DNA of 64,000 bases, from the NCBI RefSeq assembly GCF_004768785.1, contig NZ_SRMQ01000002.1, positions 124,001 to 188,000 of the forward strand, given 5' to 3'. Below the pieces are notes generated by a model that saw only the letters and a list, made by a program, of their open reading frames with translations, did no database searches and had not been told where the DNA came from. The translations under genes and the position numbers were made by a program. Below, in pieces: positions 8,320 through 16,602 of this stretch (position 1 is the stretch's first letter; the number at the start of each line of letters is the position of its first letter). The stretch comes from Caproiciproducens galactitolivorans. GTDB lineage: Bacteria > Bacillota > Clostridia > Oscillospirales > Acutalibacteraceae.

Positions 8320-9363
8320 TTGCGTACTACGGTGAAAGATGTTGCAAAAGCAGTAGGTTTATCTACGACAACCGTGTCTTTAGTTTTGAATAATAAGCCA
8401 AACCGCATTCCGGAAGCAACGCGAAAGCTTGTACTGAAAGCAGCAAAAGAATTAAATTACAGGCCCAATCATATAGCCGTTAGTATGGTAACCAAAAAGA
8501 CGCATACGATCGGGTTGATTTTACCGGATATCAGTAACCTGTATTTTTCGGAGCTGGCAAAGGTCATTGAAGAACAGTGCCATAAATATGGTTATAATGT
8601 GCTTTACGGCAATACGAACGGTACGCTGGAGCATGAATTCGAATACTTGAATTTGTTTGTTGACCGCAGCGTTGATGCGGTTATAATGACCGTTTCATCG
8701 AATTATAGTGAAACAGACGTAAAACGACTGTATGAAATTGGAGAAACAAACAATGTCCCTATTATGATGGTGGACCGCACGCTGGATGATCCGCGGTTTA
8801 TGTCTGTCCTGCTTGACCAGAAGCTTGGCGGTTTCCTTGCGACAAGTTATCTGATCAACCTTGGGCACAAGAAAATCGCCTGTATTACCGGGCCGAAAAA
8901 CCTTCGCATCAGTATCGAACGTTTGGAAGGGTATAAATCGGCTCTGGGGGACGCGGGCCTCCCGTTTGACCGGTCACTAGTGATCGAAGGGGATTTTAGC
9001 GTTGACAGCGGGAGCCGGGCGCTTCCGTATATTCTTGGGCAAAACGCGACGGCGGTTTTTTCACTGAACGATATGATGGCGATCGGCGTTTACCGGGAAT
9101 GCCGCCGGTATCACCTGTCTATTCCGCAGGATCTGTCGATCGTCGGCTTTGACGACATTTTTATCGACGAGTTCTTGGAGCCGCCGCTTTCAACCATTGC
9201 GCAGCCCGTTCAGGAAATAGGGAAATACGCGGTAAAGAAAATGATGAGTGTTTTGGAGGGGAAAAAGAATCCTTGCACGGATGCTGGGGATACGAAGATT
9301 TTCAAACCGGCGCTGAAGGTTCGCGGAAGCGCGCTAAAATTTACGGAAAAGAAGCAAATATAA
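8320..9363 (+). CDS. LacI-family transcriptional regulator
   Basis: A 347-residue repressor. The N-terminal helix-turn-helix and hinge are clear: TVKDVAKAVGLSTTTVSLVL at 4-23, followed by a periplasmic-binding-like effector domain from about residue 60 (THTIGLILPDISNLYFSELA). It starts with TTG 9 nt after AGAGGAGGG. It is divergent from the nucleoside importer operon and two copies of a matching near-palindrome lie in the shared 298-nt region, so it very likely represses both itself and the importer. A PfkB kinase gene follows after 13 nt, in the same transcript. The inducer is probably a nucleoside or ribose derivative, which is an inference. Confidence 0.93.
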   Translation: MRTTVKDVAKAVGLSTTTVSLVLNNKPNRIPEATRKLVLKAAKELNYRPNHIAVSMVTKKTHTIGLILPDISNLYFSELAKVIEEQCHKYGYNVLYGNTNGTLEHEFEYLNLFVDRSVDAVIMTVSSNYSETDVKRLYEIGETNNVPIMMVDRTLDDPRFMSVLLDQKLGGFLATSYLINLGHKKIACITGPKNLRISIERLEGYKSALGDAGLPFDRSLVIEGDFSVDSGSRALPYILGQNATAVFSLNDMMAIGVYRECRRYHLSIPQDLSIVGFDDIFIDEFLEPPLSTIAQPVQEIGKYAVKKMMSVLEGKKNPCTDAGDTKIFKPALKVRGSALKFTEKKQI

Positions 9364-9376
9364 AGAAGGAGTAAGC

Positions 9377-10300
9377 ATGAGTATACTGAATTTTGGTTCT
9401 TTAAATATAGACCACGTTTATCATGTCGACCATTTCGTCAGGCCGGGGGAAACCATTTCCGCCGAGCGCCTGGACTATTTCAGCGGCGGAAAGGGATTGA
9501 ACCAATCCATTGCCCTTGCAAAGGCCGGTGCAAATGTTTATCACGCGGGGAAAATCGGCGTCGACGGCGAAAACCTGAAACAAATTCTTTCTGACAACGG
9601 CGTGCATACGGATTATATTGAAATGACAGACGGAGTAAACGGCCATGCTTTGATTCAGGTTGTCCCGTCCGGGCAAAACAATATTATTATTTACGGCGGT
9701 TCGAACCATGAAATCACAGAGGAATACGCCGACAGGGTTCTGGAACATTTCGGGGAAGGCGATCTGGTTTTAATGCAGAATGAGACCAGTTGCATCGATT
9801 ACATAGCGCGGAAATGTGCGCAGAAGAAGATTAAAATTGCGATCAATCCATCTCCGATCAGCGAAAAACTGTTGGACACCTTCCCTTTTGAGTTGGTATC
9901 CCTCTTTTTTATTAATGAAATAGAAGGCAGGGAGCTGTCGGGGAAGGAAAAAACGGATGAGATTCTGGATTCTCTGCTCGAACAGTATCCGGATTCCGCT
10001 TTTGTTTTGACCCTTGGGCATAACGGCGTTGTCTATCGGGATAAAAACAATACCTTTACGCATGGAATCTATGATATAAAGGTAGTCGACACAACGGCGG
10101 CGGGCGATACGTTTACCGGATACTTTTTGGCCTGCTACGCGGCGGGCGAGCCGGTTCCGGATTGCCTGCGTAAGGCTTCCGTCGCATCTTCTCTCGCGGT
10201 TTCAAAGCCCGGTGCAGCACCCTCCATCCCTCGGATGGAAGAAGTCCAGGAGGCAAAATCCCATTTAAAATATGTGGAGTTTCAAAATCCGCTCTTTTAA
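9377..10300 (+). CDS. PfkB-family carbohydrate kinase, ribokinase-like
   Basis: This 307-residue kinase has the ribokinase N-terminal layout (ILNFGSLNIDHVYHVDHFV, then FSGGKGLNQSIALAKAGA at 36-52) and the C-terminal signature DTTAAGDTFTGYF with the catalytic base Asp244. It should phosphorylate a sugar in the cytoplasm using ATP. In a locus that hydrolyses imported nucleosides, ribose released by the hydrolases is the obvious substrate, so ribokinase is the best call, though sequence alone does not exclude another pentose or a nucleoside. It is co-transcribed with the LacI regulator. A strong terminator follows at 10324. Confidence 0.88.
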   Translation: MSILNFGSLNIDHVYHVDHFVRPGETISAERLDYFSGGKGLNQSIALAKAGANVYHAGKIGVDGENLKQILSDNGVHTDYIEMTDGVNGHALIQVVPSGQNNIIIYGGSNHEITEEYADRVLEHFGEGDLVLMQNETSCIDYIARKCAQKKIKIAINPSPISEKLLDTFPFELVSLFFINEIEGRELSGKEKTDEILDSLLEQYPDSAFVLTLGHNGVVYRDKNNTFTHGIYDIKVVDTTAAGDTFTGYFLACYAAGEPVPDCLRKASVASSLAVSKPGAAPSIPRMEEVQEAKSHLKYVEFQNPLF

Positions 10301-10323
10301 AGGAATGCTGCAAAACATTCCGT

Positions 10324-10370
10324 AAAAAGCCGGAGCGGCCAGCCCGAAAGGGTTGGCTTCCCCGGCTTTT
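10324..10370 (+). terminator. Terminator after the ribokinase-like gene
   Basis: AAAAAGCCGG and CCGGCTTTT form the base of a long stem, with inner complementary bases (AGCC/GGCT) in the intervening stretch. It ends in TTTT, as for an intrinsic terminator. Confidence 0.8.
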
Positions 10371-10415
10371 GCTTTGCGGCGGAAAATGCCATCTCCGCGA
10401 TCTGCTGGAAATCGA

Positions 10416-10443
10416 TTGATTTTTCCGGGTATTCTGCTATGCT
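10416..10443 (+). promoter_or_regulatory. Putative promoter of the fucosidase gene
   Basis: TTGATT (10416-10421), a 16-nt spacer and TATGCT (10438-10443) lie 23 nt before the start codon at 10466. The short leader contains the ribosome binding site AAGGAGG. Confidence 0.6.
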
Positions 10444-10465
10444 TTAGGAAAAGGAGGATTTGTAA

Positions 10466-11734
10466 ATGGAAGAAAGAGTAAAAGCGTTTCTGAACGACCG
10501 GTTCGGTATGTTCATCCACTGGGGGCTATACGCGATTCCCGCCCGCGGCGAATGGGTGCAAAGCTATGAACGCATGGATGCGGAAACCTATCGGAAGTAT
10601 TATGACGCGTTTGACAGCACGGATTGTAATCCCAGGGAATGGGCGAAGCTGGCGAAGGAAGCGGGCATGAAATACGCGGTGCTGACCGCAAAGCACCACG
10701 ACGGCTTCTGCCTGTTCGATTCCAAACTGACGGATTTCAGCTCGGTACACACGAAGGGCGGGCGTGATCTGGTTCGGGAATTTGTCGAGGCGTGTCGCGC
10801 GGAGGGGATCAAGGTCGGTTTGTACTACTCCCTTCTGGACTGGCACCATCCGGATTATCCTGTTTACCACGACAAGCAGCATCCCATGCGCGACAACGAA
10901 GCGTACCGGGACAAGCCGCAGAACTTTCAGAATTACGTCCGCTATTTTCATGAACAGGTGCGGGAGCTGCTGACGAATTACGGAAAGATTGATCTGCTGT
11001 GGTTTGATTTTTCATATCAGGACTCTGTAAACGATATGTCCGGCGAAAAGTGGGAGGCGGGGAAGCTGGTAAAGATGGTTCGCGAGCTGCAGCCCGATAT
11101 CGTTTTGAACGACCGTCTGGGCGGGCACACCGGCTCGATCTTCCCTACCCTCCAGTACGGCGACTTTGTTTCCCCGGAGCAGTACCTCCCGAAACACGGG
11201 ATGCTGGATGCAAACGGCGAAGCGCTTCCGTGGGAGGCCTGTATTACCTTAAATAATAACTGGGGCTACTGTTTTGCCGATAGGGGTTACAAGCAGCCGA
11301 AAGACGTGATCCGCGCGCTGGTGGAATGCGTGAGCAAGAACGGGAACCTGATTGTGAACGTCGGCCCCGACGCGCGAGGGGAGATTCCGGAAGAATCCGT
11401 GCGGATTCTGCGCGAGGTGGGGCAGTGGATGCGCAAAAACGGAGACAGTATTTACGGCTGCTGCGCCGCCGATTTTGAAAAGCCGGAGTGGGGACGCTTT
11501 ACCCAGAACGGGAAAAAATTGTATGCGCATATCTTCGAAAGGGGAATCGGGCCGGTTTTTCTTGAAGGAATGTCCGGGAAAATCCGTTCCGCGCGGTATT
11601 TGCACGACTTGTCCGAAGCGGATATCCGTCTTCCGTGGAACCAGCCGGACAATCGTACGGACGCTTTTTTGAATCTGCACGCCAACCGTTTGCCAGATGA
11701 ACGGGACACAGTAGTTGAACTGACGCTTGTTTGA
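10466..11734 (+). CDS. GH29 alpha-L-fucosidase
   Basis: A 422-residue glycoside hydrolase family 29 enzyme without signal peptide, so cytoplasmic. Family marks are FGMFIHWGLYAIP (13-25), AKHHDGFCLFDS (75-86), and DLLWFDFSYQ, in which Asp181 is the expected catalytic nucleophile. It would cut terminal alpha-linked fucose from an imported glycan or glycoconjugate. It has its own promoter and stands alone between the nucleoside locus and the family-5 ABC operon. No fucose isomerase, kinase or aldolase is present in the window, so the fate of the fucose is not shown here. A shorter C-terminus than many secreted GH29 enzymes fits an intracellular form. Confidence 0.92.
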   Translation: MEERVKAFLNDRFGMFIHWGLYAIPARGEWVQSYERMDAETYRKYYDAFDSTDCNPREWAKLAKEAGMKYAVLTAKHHDGFCLFDSKLTDFSSVHTKGGRDLVREFVEACRAEGIKVGLYYSLLDWHHPDYPVYHDKQHPMRDNEAYRDKPQNFQNYVRYFHEQVRELLTNYGKIDLLWFDFSYQDSVNDMSGEKWEAGKLVKMVRELQPDIVLNDRLGGHTGSIFPTLQYGDFVSPEQYLPKHGMLDANGEALPWEACITLNNNWGYCFADRGYKQPKDVIRALVECVSKNGNLIVNVGPDARGEIPEESVRILREVGQWMRKNGDSIYGCCAADFEKPEWGRFTQNGKKLYAHIFERGIGPVFLEGMSGKIRSARYLHDLSEADIRLPWNQPDNRTDAFLNLHANRLPDERDTVVELTLV

Positions 11735-11775
11735 TAAAAATATATGAATAAACGCCTCGTTTTTTGCGTTTTCTG

Positions 11776-11804
11776 TTGACTTCGGACATTTCTTTTGATA
11801 TTAT
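11776..11804 (+). promoter_or_regulatory. Promoter of the family-5 ABC operon
   Basis: TTGACT (11776-11781), a 17-nt spacer and TATTAT (11799-11804). The -10 box overlaps the left arm of the inverted repeat at 11802-11832, so a bound repressor would block polymerase. Confidence 0.75.
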
Positions 11805-11832
11805 AAACTCGAGTTAATAAACTGAGTTTATA
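11802..11832. promoter_or_regulatory. Operator-like inverted repeat, candidate ROK regulator site
   Basis: TATAAACTC and GAGTTTATA are perfect 9-base mirror arms separated by 13 bases, which themselves contain GAGTT and AAACT. Long AT-rich repeats with AAACT/AGTTT halves are known from XylR-type ROK repressors. The ROK regulator encoded at the end of this operon is the likely binder (inference). Confidence 0.6.
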
Positions 11833-12084
11833 AACAGCGGGCAATAAAAAATGATTTCCGTCTTGATTTTTAAAATACTGCGGAAAATGTCGAAAAATAG
11901 TGGGTGTAATGTTGCTTTTTGTTTTTATATGATAACATGATGTTAGCATTGACCGCCTCTGCGCCCGGTTTCTGCATAAATTTCTTATTTCCTTTTTGGC
12001 AGTTATTCTTGTTAGCATTGTCCGGTTACTCAAAAACCAGGCAATACAAATAATAATGTAAATACGAACAAAAGGAGTGGAATT
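11833..12084 (+). other. Long untranslated leader with small repeats
   Basis: About 250 nt separate the predicted transcription start from the first gene. I see no convincing ORF. It holds a perfect 6-1-6 palindrome (TAACATGATGTTA, 11933-11945) and a direct repeat TGTTAGCATTG at 11941-11951 and 12010-12020, 69 bp apart. The function is unknown; no known riboswitch class was recognised. Confidence 0.4.
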
Positions 12085-13680
12085 ATGAAAATTCGAAAAA
12101 AGGCAGTTGCGATCGTTTCGCTGGCTTTGGTTGCTGCAATGTTGTTCTCGGCGTGCGGATCGGGCTCAACGTCTTCCGGACCCCAGGTACAGAGCACCGG
12201 GACAAGCACAGAAGCAAAATCCAAGGACAACGATCTTGTAATTGCTATGTCCGAATCCGTACTGACCCTTGATCCGCACAATCTGACATCGACGATGTCT
12301 ATTTCCGCAAACCGCACCATGTATGAAAATCTTCTGACCTTTGACAAGGACATGAAGAACATCGTGCCGCAACTCGCGAAATCCTATGAGGTTTCGAAGG
12401 ACGGGCTGGTTTATACCTTCCACCTTCAGACAGGCGTAAAATTTACGGACGGCACGGACTTCAATTCCGAGGCGGTTAAGGTAAACATTGAACGCTGCAT
12501 GGACAAAAAGAACAACCTGAAATCATTCCGTTATTTTACAAAGGTAAAAGAGGTAAAATGCCCGGACGCCAATACCGTGGAAATTACCTTGAAAGAGCCC
12601 TACAGCGTGTTTGTCAATAAGCTTACAAACTTTGGCATTATCAGCCCCAAGGCGATTAAAGAGGGCGTAACGCTGAATTCCAAAGCGGTCGGCACCGGTC
12701 CCTTCAAGCTGAAGGAATGGGATCAGGCGGACCACCTGATCGTAACCCGCAACGAAAATTACTGGGGAGAAAAGCCCGGCGTAGATTCTATTACCTTTAA
12801 GGTCGTTCCGGAAGCGGGTTCCCGTATCGCCATGCTCCAGACAGGCGAAGCCGACATGATTTACCCGATTCCTCCAGAGCAGATCAAATCGATCGACGGC
12901 ACGAAGGATATTAAAGTGGAATCCGTGCCTTCCAACATAGTCGACTATGTAACGTTGAACATGAGTCACAAGCCGTTCGACAATATCAAAGTGCGCCAGG
13001 CCATGAACTACGCAATCGACAAGGATGCTTTCATCAAAGCGGTTTACGGCGGCTACGGCGACCACGCAACTTCCCCGATTGCTTCCACAACCCAGTATTA
13101 CAGCAAGCAGGAGGAATATGCGTTCAATATCCAGAAAGCCAAGGACCTTTTGAAAGAGGCGGGGTATCCGGACGGATTCAAAACGACCATTTGGGCGGAT
13201 AACACCTCTGACTCTGTAAAGGGTATGCAGTTTATTAACCAGCAGCTCGCACAGATCGGTATTACTGCAGAGGTTGTACCAATGGAGGGCGCCACATTGA
13301 ATGCGAAAATCAATGAAGCGCAAAACGCGGCGGAATCCAAGATCGACATGTGGTTTGTAAACTGGTCCCCGTCCAGCGGCGATGCGGACGGCGCAATGCG
13401 CGGACTGTTCTACAGCAAGATGATTCCTCCGGCAAACGCCAATACGGCTTATTACAACAATCCGACCGTTGACAAACTGTTAGATCAGGGCCTTTCCGAA
13501 ACTTCACCGGAAAAACTGGCGTCCATCTATGCGGAAGCGCAGAAGACCATCTGGAATGACGCTCCGTGGCTGTTCCTCGGCCAGCGGGTCGTACAGTACG
13601 GTATCAAAAATTATGTAAGCAATGTTTACATGATGGCGGACGGTTCAATTAACTGCGCACAGGCAACGCTCGCCCACTAA
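12085..13680 (+). CDS. Family-5 ABC transporter substrate-binding lipoprotein (DppA/OppA type)
   Basis: A 531-residue extracellular solute-binding protein with lipobox LFSAC (Cys24) and a family-5 fold (ESVLTLDPHNLTSTMS; NLLTFDKDMKNIVPQLAKSY; AVGTGPFKLKEWDQ). It would deliver a peptide, or in some family members an oligosaccharide or nickel complex, to the permease pair encoded next. The ATG follows AAAAGGAG. The co-encoded M17 aminopeptidase points to peptides, whereas the ROK regulator and the neighbouring fucosidase hint at a sugar-linked ligand. A strong hairpin follows directly after the stop codon. The family is certain; the ligand is not. Confidence 0.92.
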   Translation: MKIRKKAVAIVSLALVAAMLFSACGSGSTSSGPQVQSTGTSTEAKSKDNDLVIAMSESVLTLDPHNLTSTMSISANRTMYENLLTFDKDMKNIVPQLAKSYEVSKDGLVYTFHLQTGVKFTDGTDFNSEAVKVNIERCMDKKNNLKSFRYFTKVKEVKCPDANTVEITLKEPYSVFVNKLTNFGIISPKAIKEGVTLNSKAVGTGPFKLKEWDQADHLIVTRNENYWGEKPGVDSITFKVVPEAGSRIAMLQTGEADMIYPIPPEQIKSIDGTKDIKVESVPSNIVDYVTLNMSHKPFDNIKVRQAMNYAIDKDAFIKAVYGGYGDHATSPIASTTQYYSKQEEYAFNIQKAKDLLKEAGYPDGFKTTIWADNTSDSVKGMQFINQQLAQIGITAEVVPMEGATLNAKINEAQNAAESKIDMWFVNWSPSSGDADGAMRGLFYSKMIPPANANTAYYNNPTVDKLLDQGLSETSPEKLASIYAEAQKTIWNDAPWLFLGQRVVQYGIKNYVSNVYMMADGSINCAQATLAH

Positions 13681-13693
13681 TTTTTGCATTTGG

Positions 13694-13730
13694 AAAGGGT
13701 TTGGTAACTGAAGGGTTACCGAACCCTTTT
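13694..13730 (+). terminator. Hairpin after the binding-protein gene
   Basis: Fifteen-base arms 13694-13708 and 13715-13729 pair with one T-G wobble around a 6-base loop, then a short T-run. As the operon clearly continues, it probably acts as a partial terminator or 3' stabiliser giving excess binding protein. Confidence 0.75.
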
Positions 13731-13757
13731 TAAGAATCATTGACTGGAGGTCGTCAA

Positions 13758-14681
13758 TTGGGTCGTTATTTTTTGAAAAGAGTATTGGGGACCATCCCCC
13801 TGATGCTGGTGATTTCCTTCATTATCTTTATGTTCGTACACATGATTCCCGGCGATCCGGCCCGGATCATGGCGGGCAAGGACGCTACCTTGGAGGAAAT
13901 TAACCGTACGCGTCAGGCTCTGGGACTGGATCAGCCCCTGATGAAGCAATATCTTATGTATCTTGACCGGATGTTTCACGGTGACCTTGGAACTTCCACC
14001 ACAACCGGACAGACTGTGGCCGAAATGATCGGTCCGCGCTTTCTGCCGACCTTAACCTTGGCGGGGTGCGCACTAGTGTGGTCCCTGATTATCGGGGTGC
14101 TTTTAGGCGTGCTCTCGGCGGTTATGCGGGGAAAGTGGGAGGACTACATAGGAATGCTGATTGCCATTTCCGGCATTTCCATACCGGTTTTTTGGCTTGG
14201 TTTGGTTCTCATTCAGATTTTCTCCGTACAACTGGGATGGCTGCCTACAGGGGGGCTGGACAACATGCAAAGCTATATCCTGCCGTCCTTCAGCCTTGGA
14301 ATCGGTGTTATGGCGATCATGGCGCGCTTTTCGCGTTCTTCCATGCTGGAAAACATGAAGGAGGATTACGTGCGAACCGCGCGCGCAAAAGGGCAAAAGG
14401 AATCCATGGTGGTTTTAAAGCATGCCTTTCGCAATTCCCTGATTGAGGTTGTCACGGTTGCCGGACTGCAGATTGGCGGGCTGCTTGCCGGTTCCATTCT
14501 GGTGGAAACGGTATTCACCATTCCAGGAATGGGCAGACTGCTTGTCGATTCCATTAAGTTCCGTGACTATCCTGTTATTGAGGCGGAGCTGCTGCTGTTT
14601 TCTTTGCAGTTTGTCGTCATCAATCTGATTGTCGACTTGCTTTATGGCGTCTTAAATCCGAAGATACGTTATGAAAGTTAA
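13758..14681 (+). CDS. Dipeptide/oligopeptide ABC transporter permease (DppB type)
   Basis: A 307-residue inner-membrane protein with six hydrophobic helices. It has the DppB/OppB features: N-terminal LGTIPLMLVISFIIFMFVHM, the MIPGDPARIMAG loop, and the EAA coupling loop around VRTARAKGQKESMVVLKHAF. I chose the TTG at 13758, seven bases after GGAGG, over an upstream TTG at 13740. It pairs with the DppC-type subunit encoded 13 nt downstream. It forms half of the membrane channel for the family-5 importer. Confidence 0.92.
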   Translation: MGRYFLKRVLGTIPLMLVISFIIFMFVHMIPGDPARIMAGKDATLEEINRTRQALGLDQPLMKQYLMYLDRMFHGDLGTSTTTGQTVAEMIGPRFLPTLTLAGCALVWSLIIGVLLGVLSAVMRGKWEDYIGMLIAISGISIPVFWLGLVLIQIFSVQLGWLPTGGLDNMQSYILPSFSLGIGVMAIMARFSRSSMLENMKEDYVRTARAKGQKESMVVLKHAFRNSLIEVVTVAGLQIGGLLAGSILVETVFTIPGMGRLLVDSIKFRDYPVIEAELLLFSLQFVVINLIVDLLYGVLNPKIRYES

Positions 14682-14694
14682 GGAGGATTCCCAA

Positions 14695-15591
14695 ATGTCT
14701 GAAGAAAAAGGAGCTTTAACCGTACCTCAGGAGGAACAGGCGCTCGCTCCAAGGCAAAGCCGCGTAAAAGCTTTTTTTATAAAATTTCTGGGCAGAAAAA
14801 CGGCTGTTGTTGCCGCTTGTTTTATCATTTTGCTGGTTATCATCGCATTCCTTGCGCCGGTACTGCAGCCCTTTGACCCGGCCACGCCGGATTACGACGC
14901 AATTCTTTCCCCTCCCAATGCCAAGCATCTGTTCGGCACCGATGAATACGGTAGGGACATTTTAAGCAGACTGCTCGCAGGTAGCCGGCTTTCCCTCTCG
15001 GTTTCCCTTAGCTCGGTAACCCTCGGCGCGGGGCTGGGCGCTGTTTTAGGCATCCTCGCCGGGTATTACGGCGGATGGCTCGACAGTCTGATCATGCGTA
15101 CCGCGGACGTTCTTCTTGCCTTCCCGGACATCCTTCTGGCAATCGCCATTGTTGCGGTGATCGGGCCGGGGCTTTCCAACGTAATCATTGCCGTGGCAGT
15201 ATTCAGCATCCCATCCTTTGCAAGAATCATGCGAAGCTCAACCCTTACGGTAAAGCAGTCGCTTTATGTGGAGGCGGCGCGTTCCATCGGAGCCACGAAC
15301 AGGAGCATTATGTGGAAGCATATTTTCCCCGGAACCGTCGCAAGTATTATTGTGAACTTTACCATGCGTATCGGCACCGCGATTCTTGCTGCGGCATCCT
15401 TGAGCTTTCTGGGCTTCGGCGCAAAGCCGACGGAGCCGGACTGGGGCGCCATGCTCTCCACGGGACGGAATTATCTTGGCGTTGCTCCGCACATCGTATA
15501 TTTTTCCGGCGGAATCATCTTTTTGACGGTTCTGGCCTTTAACCTTTTGGGAGACGGCCTGCGGGATACGCTTGATCCCAAAATCCAGTAG
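14695..15591 (+). CDS. Dipeptide/oligopeptide ABC transporter permease (DppC type)
   Basis: A 298-residue permease with a hydrophilic N-terminal tail, a first helix near residues 37-57, and the OppC_N region followed by LFGTDEYGRDILSRLLAGSR, a hallmark of DppC/GsiD proteins. The EAA loop is VEAARSIGATNRSIMWKHIF. The ATG at 14695 lies ten bases after AAGGAGG, which is better than an in-frame ATG at 14671 inside the previous gene. It completes the membrane pore with the DppB-type partner. Confidence 0.92.
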   Translation: MSEEKGALTVPQEEQALAPRQSRVKAFFIKFLGRKTAVVAACFIILLVIIAFLAPVLQPFDPATPDYDAILSPPNAKHLFGTDEYGRDILSRLLAGSRLSLSVSLSSVTLGAGLGAVLGILAGYYGGWLDSLIMRTADVLLAFPDILLAIAIVAVIGPGLSNVIIAVAVFSIPSFARIMRSSTLTVKQSLYVEAARSIGATNRSIMWKHIFPGTVASIIVNFTMRIGTAILAAASLSFLGFGAKPTEPDWGAMLSTGRNYLGVAPHIVYFSGGIIFLTVLAFNLLGDGLRDTLDPKIQ

Positions 15592-15603
15592 GTAGGTGTG
15601 AGT

Positions 15604-16602
15604 ATGGCAGAAGTGTTATTAGAAGTAAATCATTTGCGTACGGAATTTAAAAAGCGCAAGGGGAAAGTGACCGCCATCGACGATGTATCCTTTCATATAG
15701 ACAAAGGGGAAATCGTCGGACTGGTGGGGGAATCCGGTTGCGGAAAATCGGTTACCTCCCTTTCTATCATGCGTCTGCTGCGGGATACCCCCGGCGAGAT
15801 TACCAACGGAACCGTCTTGCTCGGCGGAAAAAATCTGCTGGAATTGTCCGATAAGGAAATGCATGCGTTCCAGGGCAAACAGATGGCGATGATTTTCCAG
15901 GAGCCGATGACCTCGTTAAACCCGGTTATGCGCGTGAAGGAGCAGATTGTAGAAGCGATCCGCCTCCATCTGGATATGGATCAGGCACAGGCGCTGAAGC
16001 ACACGGAGAAAATGCTTACCCAGGTGGGAATCCCCGATGTGCAGCAGGTTATGAATTCCTATCCGCACCAGCTTTCCGGCGGCATGAGCCAGCGCGTTAT
16101 GATCGCCATGGCGATGTCCTGCTACCCCGAACTGCTGATTGCAGATGAACCGACCACGGCGCTGGATGTTACCATTCAAGCGCAGATTCTCGACTTGATG
16201 CGGGAATTGAATCAGAAAAATGGAATGAGTATCCTTTTGATCACCCATGATCTGGGTGTTGTTGCCGAAATGTGTTCGCGCGTCATTGTAATGTACGCGG
16301 GAAGAATTGTGGAACAGGCGGATGTGGAAACGCTGTTTGCCCATCCCCGTAACCCATACACACAGGGGCTTCTGGCTTCCCTTCCAAGGCTTGGACAGCA
16401 TGTCGACATGCTGCCGTCGATTCCCGGCACCGTCCCCGACCTTGCCAATATGCCCGCCGGCTGCAAATTTGCGCCGCGCTGCAAATATGCAATGGATATC
16501 TGCACGAAGGAAGAGCCGAAGTTGGTCGATATGGAAAAGCCAGGCTGCAAATGCCGCTGCTGGCTGGTTGAGCAGCAAATGAAAGAGGAGGGAAAAGCAT
16601 GA
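15604..16602 (+). CDS. Dipeptide/oligopeptide ABC transporter ATP-binding protein (DppD type)
   Basis: A 332-residue ATPase with Walker A GESGCGKSV, signature LSGGMSQRVMIAMAM and Walker B LLIADEPTTALD. The C-terminal oligo_HPY extension (NPYTQGLLASLPRL) carries a run of Cys residues (KFAPRCKYAMDICTK) as in DppD/DppF proteins. I favour the ATG at 15604 over a GTG at 15598; both are weakly supported by AGG just upstream. The stop codon overlaps the next gene's ATG, so the two ATPases are translationally coupled. Confidence 0.92.
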   Translation: MAEVLLEVNHLRTEFKKRKGKVTAIDDVSFHIDKGEIVGLVGESGCGKSVTSLSIMRLLRDTPGEITNGTVLLGGKNLLELSDKEMHAFQGKQMAMIFQEPMTSLNPVMRVKEQIVEAIRLHLDMDQAQALKHTEKMLTQVGIPDVQQVMNSYPHQLSGGMSQRVMIAMAMSCYPELLIADEPTTALDVTIQAQILDLMRELNQKNGMSILLITHDLGVVAEMCSRVIVMYAGRIVEQADVETLFAHPRNPYTQGLLASLPRLGQHVDMLPSIPGTVPDLANMPAGCKFAPRCKYAMDICTKEEPKLVDMEKPGCKCRCWLVEQQMKEEGKA

